Source of the DNA: Bacteroidales bacterium
GTDB taxonomy: Bacteria; Bacteroidota; Bacteroidia; Bacteroidales; UBA932
Direction of reading: 5' to 3'
DNA: 64,000 bases
Assembly (NCBI GenBank): GCA_017443845.1
Contig: JAFSXX010000045.1
Span: 1 to 64,000, forward strand
Part shown: positions 60,807 through 64,000 of the stretch, in pieces
How the letters are laid out: the number at the start of each line of letters is the position of its first letter
How positions within the stretch are numbered: the first letter of the stretch is position 1
Notes under the pieces: generated by a model
The model's input: only the letters and a program-made list of their open reading frames with translations
Told to the model about the DNA's origin: nothing
Database searches by the model: none
Program-made: the position numbers and the translations under genes

Positions 60807-61853
60807 CTATTTGTTATTCTCGGGACGGAGGCTGCGGACGGTATTGGCGGTACGCCACATTTCACTTTCGCGGAGCGCCTTCAGCTCGGCCTCGAGACCT
60901 TCGCGGTAATCGGGTTTGCTGTTGGCGTCGATGGAGATCTGCGCCTCCTTGCCGCTCTTGACGCTCTCATAGAGTTTCTGGACGACCGGTTTGATGGCAT
61001 CGTGGAACGGGCCCATCCAGTCGAGCGCGCCGCGCTGCGCGGTAGTTGAGCAGTTGGCATACATCCAGTCCATTCCCTTGGCCGCGAAGAGGGGCATCAG
61101 GCTCTGGGTGAGCTCCTCGACGGTCTCGTTGAATGCCTCCGAAGGGGTATGGCCGTTCTCGCGGAGCACTTCGTACTGAGCCAGGAAAAGGCCCTGGATG
61201 GCACCCATAAGGGAGCCGCGCTCACCGGTGAGGTCGGAGACCGCCTCGCGCTGGAAGGTTGTCTCGAAGAGATATCCGGAGCCGATTCCGATTCCGATCG
61301 CGAGGGTCTTCTCGAGAGCCTTTCCGGTATAATCCTGATATACGGCATAGGAAGAGTTGATTCCCCTTCCCTCGAGATAGAGCGAACGGACAGTGGTGCC
61401 AGAGCCCTTCGGGGCTACCATCACGACATCCACGTCTGCGGGAGGGACGCATCCGGTGCGGTCGTTCCAGGTGATGGCGAAACCGTGAGAGAAATAGAGA
61501 GTCTTGCCGGTAGTGAGATGTTTCTTGATCACCGGCCATACCGACATCACCGCCGCATCGGAGAGCAGGCACATTATGATATCTCCCTTGGCGCACGCCT
61601 CCTCGATTCCGAAGAGCGTCTCGCCGGGCACCCAGCCGTCCTTTACAGCCTTGTCGAAGGTCTTGCCGGGACGCTGCCCTACGATGACATTGAAACCGTT
61701 GTCGCGCAGGTTGAGCGACTGACCGGGTCCCTGGACGCCGTATCCAATTACTGCCAAAGTCTGATTCTCAAGGGTTTTACGTGCTTTTTCGAGGGTAAAT
61801 TCCCCACGGGTCATGACGTTTTCCTCAACGCCGCCGAAATTCATTTTTGCCAT
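60807..61853 (-). CDS. ilvC: Ketol-acid reductoisomerase
   Basis: A protein of 348 residues, class I length. [20 protein letters not shown] is the NADPH-binding loop and the C-terminal knotted domain holds the metal Glu residues. It converts acetolactate and acetohydroxybutyrate to dihydroxy acids. It follows ilvN by 33 bases, the largest gap within the ilv-leu run, without a recognisable promoter or terminator. Confidence 0.96.
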   Translation of the reverse strand: MAKMNFGGVEENVMTRGEFTLEKARKTLENQTLAVIGYGVQGPGQSLNLRDNGFNVIVGQRPGKTFDKAVKDGWVPGETLFGIEEACAKGDIIMCLLSDAAVMSVWPVIKKHLTTGKTLYFSHGFAITWNDRTGCVPPADVDVVMVAPKGSGTTVRSLYLEGRGINSSYAVYQDYTGKALEKTLAIGIGIGSGYLFETTFQREAVSDLTGERGSLMGAIQGLFLAQYEVLRENGHTPSEAFNETVEELTQSLMPLFAAKGMDWMYANCSTTAQRGALDWMGPFHDAIKPVVQKLYESVKSGKEAQISIDANSKPDYREGLEAELKALRESEMWRTANTVRSLRPENNK

Positions 61854-61886
61854 AATCTTTAAGTTTATATTTTGTTACAGTTTGTC

Positions 61887-62219
61887 TCAATTAGTTTTCA
61901 GTTCTTCCCTGTTCCGGAGGATATCCTTCACTTCGGCTACCTCCCTCTTGGAACGCTGGCTGTCGATCTCGAAATAGGCTTTTATGACATCCACCTTCTT
62001 CTCGATCTGGAGAACCGCCTGACGGATCAGATCGGGGGTGGCCCACACATAGACCTTTATCTTGAATACCCCCTCTATCGCCGAGGGATAGCACAGCAGC
62101 TTGTAGATGTCGAGGCTGCGCCGCGCGAAGATTCCGGATATGGAGTATAGAAGGCCGAGGGAATCCTCGGTATATGCCGTCACTTCGTAGAGATTTTCGT
62201 TATCGCCGTGTATTTTCAT
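61887..62219 (-). CDS. ilvN: Acetolactate synthase small subunit
   Basis: A protein of 110 residues built around one ACT domain (EVTAYTEDSLGLLYSISGIF) with a short tail. It regulates the catalytic IlvB, typically by valine. It is shorter than the usual IlvH (about 160 residues) and closer to IlvN. It overlaps the ilvB end by four bases. Confidence 0.92.
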   Translation of the reverse strand: MKIHGDNENLYEVTAYTEDSLGLLYSISGIFARRSLDIYKLLCYPSAIEGVFKIKVYVWATPDLIRQAVLQIEKKVDVIKAYFEIDSQRSKREVAEVKDILRNREELKTN

Positions 62220-63931
62220 ATCCAGTCGGTTTCATTTAACATTATCTGATCCACACTCTTTCCCGGCGGAATCATCGGGAATACATTGAACGCTTCCTCA
62301 ACGTGTACGTCGAGCAGGAACGCCCCGTCGGTTTCGAACATCTGCCTTACCGCGGAGGCGAGTTCCCCGCGCTTTTCGACACGCTTGTACGCGATGCCGT
62401 AGGCAGCCGCGATCGCGGAATAATCGGGATTCATCATACGGGTGAAGCTGTAGCGGGAGCCGAAGAAGAGTTCCTGCCACTGGCGGACGTTGCCGAGCCA
62501 GTTGTTGTCGAGCAGGACGATCTTCACTCCGGTGCCCTCCTGCATTATGGTTCCCAGTTCCTGGATGGTCATCTGGATGCCGCCGTCTCCCACGAAAAGG
62601 CAGACCGTGCGCTCGGGAGCTGCGATCTTGGCTCCGATCGCGGCCGGAAGGCCGAATCCCATGGTGCCGAGGCCGCCCGAGGTTATCATACTCCTGCTGT
62701 TGTGGAAACGCGAATAGCGGGCCGCGGACATCTGGTGCTGGCCCACGTCGGTGACAATCACCGCATTGCCGCCGCATGCCTCCGCAACGGCAGCCACCAC
62801 CTCGCCCTGTTTCAGCATTCCGCCGGCGGGATGGAGTTCGGGATCGATCACCTTGTGCTTCTCGACCGAGGCCTCCATTATCGGACGCATCATCCACTCG
62901 GGGCGCTTCACCTCCCTGATCCTCGCTGTGAGTTCAGAGAGGACGTAACGGGCGTCACCAAGCACGGGAAGGTCCACCCTGACGAGTTTGTCGAGTTCCG
63001 CAGGGTCTATATCGATATGGATCTTTTTCGCCTGGCAGGCATAGGATGAGAGCGTACCGGTGACGCGATCGTCGAAACGCATTCCGACAGCTATCAGGAG
63101 GTCGCACTGCTGGGTCATCACATTTGGTGCGAGGTTGCCGTGCATTCCCACCATTCCGATGAAATGGGGATTGTCGCTGTCCAGGCAACTCAGTCCGAGG
63201 AGCGTCGAGCCGGCCGGAATGTCGCCCTTGGAGAGGAAGGCGGCGAGCTCTTTCTCCGCGCCGGAGAGCATCACACCGTGTCCGAACACCACCAGGGGCC
63301 TTTCGGCCGCATCTATCATCCGCGCCGCCCTATCGAGTATGGAATCATCCGGAACCGGGCAGGGCTGATAGCTTCGTATGAAGTCGCACTTCGCAGGCAC
63401 ATATTCGGCAATGCCGACCTGGGCGTCCTTGGTCATATCCAGCACCACGGGGCCCGGACGGCCGGAGCCGGCGATATAGAAGGCCCTGGCCACGGCGTGG
63501 GCCACATCCTCGGCGCTGCGGATCTGATAGTTCCACTTGGTGATCGGAGCCGTGAGGCCGATATAGTCGGTCTCCTGAAAGGCATCGGTACCGAGGGCGC
63601 CGTTGGGCACCTGGCCCGCTATGACCACCAGCGGAGTCGAATCTATCAATGCGTCGGCTATTCCGGTAAGGGCATTGGTGGCTCCGGGACCGGAAGTAAC
63701 CATCACCACTCCCGGAGCCCCCTTGATGCGCGCATAGCCCTGCGCCGCATGTACCGCCCCTTGCTCGTGACGCACGAGTATGTGGCGGATACGGTCGCCG
63801 TAATCGTATAATTTGTCATAGACAGGCATTATCTGTCCGCCCGGATATCCGAATACCGTTTCGGCCCCCTGGGCTATGAGTGACTCGAGAAGTATCTCGG
63901 CACCCGTCATCTTCTTTCCCGGTTCTGCCAT
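62216..63931 (-). CDS. ilvB: Acetolactate synthase large subunit
   Basis: A TPP enzyme of 571 residues. GYPGGQIMPVYD and VRHEQGAVHAAQGYAR are the N-terminal TPP site with the catalytic Glu; GDGGIQM...NNNWLG-type residues (here LLDNNWLGNVRQW) bind TPP-Mg; the central domain is FAD-type. It starts valine, leucine and isoleucine synthesis. The gap to ilvD is three bases. Confidence 0.96.
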   Translation of the reverse strand: MAEPGKKMTGAEILLESLIAQGAETVFGYPGGQIMPVYDKLYDYGDRIRHILVRHEQGAVHAAQGYARIKGAPGVVMVTSGPGATNALTGIADALIDSTPLVVIAGQVPNGALGTDAFQETDYIGLTAPITKWNYQIRSAEDVAHAVARAFYIAGSGRPGPVVLDMTKDAQVGIAEYVPAKCDFIRSYQPCPVPDDSILDRAARMIDAAERPLVVFGHGVMLSGAEKELAAFLSKGDIPAGSTLLGLSCLDSDNPHFIGMVGMHGNLAPNVMTQQCDLLIAVGMRFDDRVTGTLSSYACQAKKIHIDIDPAELDKLVRVDLPVLGDARYVLSELTARIREVKRPEWMMRPIMEASVEKHKVIDPELHPAGGMLKQGEVVAAVAEACGGNAVIVTDVGQHQMSAARYSRFHNSRSMITSGGLGTMGFGLPAAIGAKIAAPERTVCLFVGDGGIQMTIQELGTIMQEGTGVKIVLLDNNWLGNVRQWQELFFGSRYSFTRMMNPDYSAIAAAYGIAYKRVEKRGELASAVRQMFETDGAFLLDVHVEEAFNVFPMIPPGKSVDQIMLNETDWI

Positions 63932-63934
63932 CGC

Positions 63935-64000
63935 CTAATCCTCCACTATCCTGACCGCGCCCTTGTCGGCGGAACTGACCATCGAGGCGTATGCCCTGAG
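63935..64000 (-). CDS. ilvD: Dihydroxy-acid dehydratase, C-terminal fragment
   Basis: Only the last 21 residues and TAG stop are inside the window (minus strand). LRAYASMVSSADKGAVRI matches the IlvD C-terminus (RYA-x-MV-SSA-x-KGAV). It would be the first gene of the visible operon; its start and any leader lie outside. Confidence 0.88.
   Translation of the reverse strand, partial: LRAYASMVSSADKGAVRIVED

Noticed and set aside
61854-61886. Promoter or attenuator before ilvC
   Set aside because: The 33-base gap is AT-rich but has no TAnnTTTG box in the right direction and no hairpin.

Overview
The window is a gene-dense, GC-rich stretch of a Bacteroidota chromosome, almost certainly order Bacteroidales. 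Support comes from TAnnTTTG-type -7 promoter boxes with few Shine-Dalgarno sites, from lineage-typical genes (DUF5606, DUF3276/PUR, long NusB, CdaR/YbbR-like protein, Bacteroidales-style TamB and RluA proteins), and from an ilv-leu operon that carries an extra citramalate/isopropylmalate synthase-like gene between leuD and leuB. I cannot name the genus; a high-GC Rikenellaceae-like or uncultured Bacteroidales lineage would fit. Nearly everything is core housekeeping. I see no prophage, insertion sequence, CRISPR array or obvious island. The only mobile-defence hint is the cut-off end of an AbiEii-like gene at base 1.

Layout. 1-298: AbiEii-like C-terminus. 522-5012 (+): TamB. 4981-19632 (-): a long co-directional run bcp, carbonic anhydrase, a PD-(D/E)XK-like hypothetical, pgi, addB, addA, an exported HEXXH/propeller/barrel protein, an MBL phosphodiesterase, an RsmI-like methylase and mtaB, mostly overlapping or nearly so. 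19751-23591 (+): a 51-residue membrane protein, glnS and a GH106-like lipoprotein. 23592-23991: a gene-free stretch packed with direct and inverted repeats. 23992-29430 (-): nusB, yajC, cdaR/ybbR, coaE, DUF5606, rimO, fabG. 29519-30698 (+): DUF3276 and a short-chain dehydrogenase. 30695-32865 (-): an aspartate-type aminotransferase and ddl. 32992-37640 (+): an exported Asp/Glu racemase-like lipoprotein with an exonuclease, an RlmI-like methyltransferase and an RluA-like pseudouridine synthase. 37646-40416 (-): DjlA-like protein, exonuclease, tyrosine phosphatase, EamA transporter. 40455-44573: HAD hydrolase, AlaX-like editing protein, rubrerythrin, two lipoproteins and tRNA-Cys with duplicated hairpin modules. 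44628-47314 (+): dtd, DUF2461, guaA. 47376-49167 (-): OmpA-like and small barrel proteins.

The right end, 49222-64000 (-), is one tightly packed run: ilvD (cut off), ilvB, ilvN, ilvC, leuA, leuC, leuD, a cimA-like gene, leuB and ilvE make valine, leucine and probably isoleucine. The run continues without an obvious break into an omega-amidase, a second aminotransferase, a PaaK-type acyl-CoA ligase, a tandem-ACT protein and MTA/SAH nucleosidase, which suggests that amino-acid synthesis and 2-oxo-acid/aryl-acid or methionine-salvage chemistry share regulation.

The most distinctive items are the palindromic repeats at 23609-23922, the terminator whose stem reaches into tRNA-Cys (43536-43594), the exported HEXXH-propeller-barrel protein, and three lipoproteins that look like exported copies of normally cytosolic enzymes (racemase, nitroreductase, class-I amidotransferase). 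Nothing here can be called a new defence or mobile system from sequence alone.
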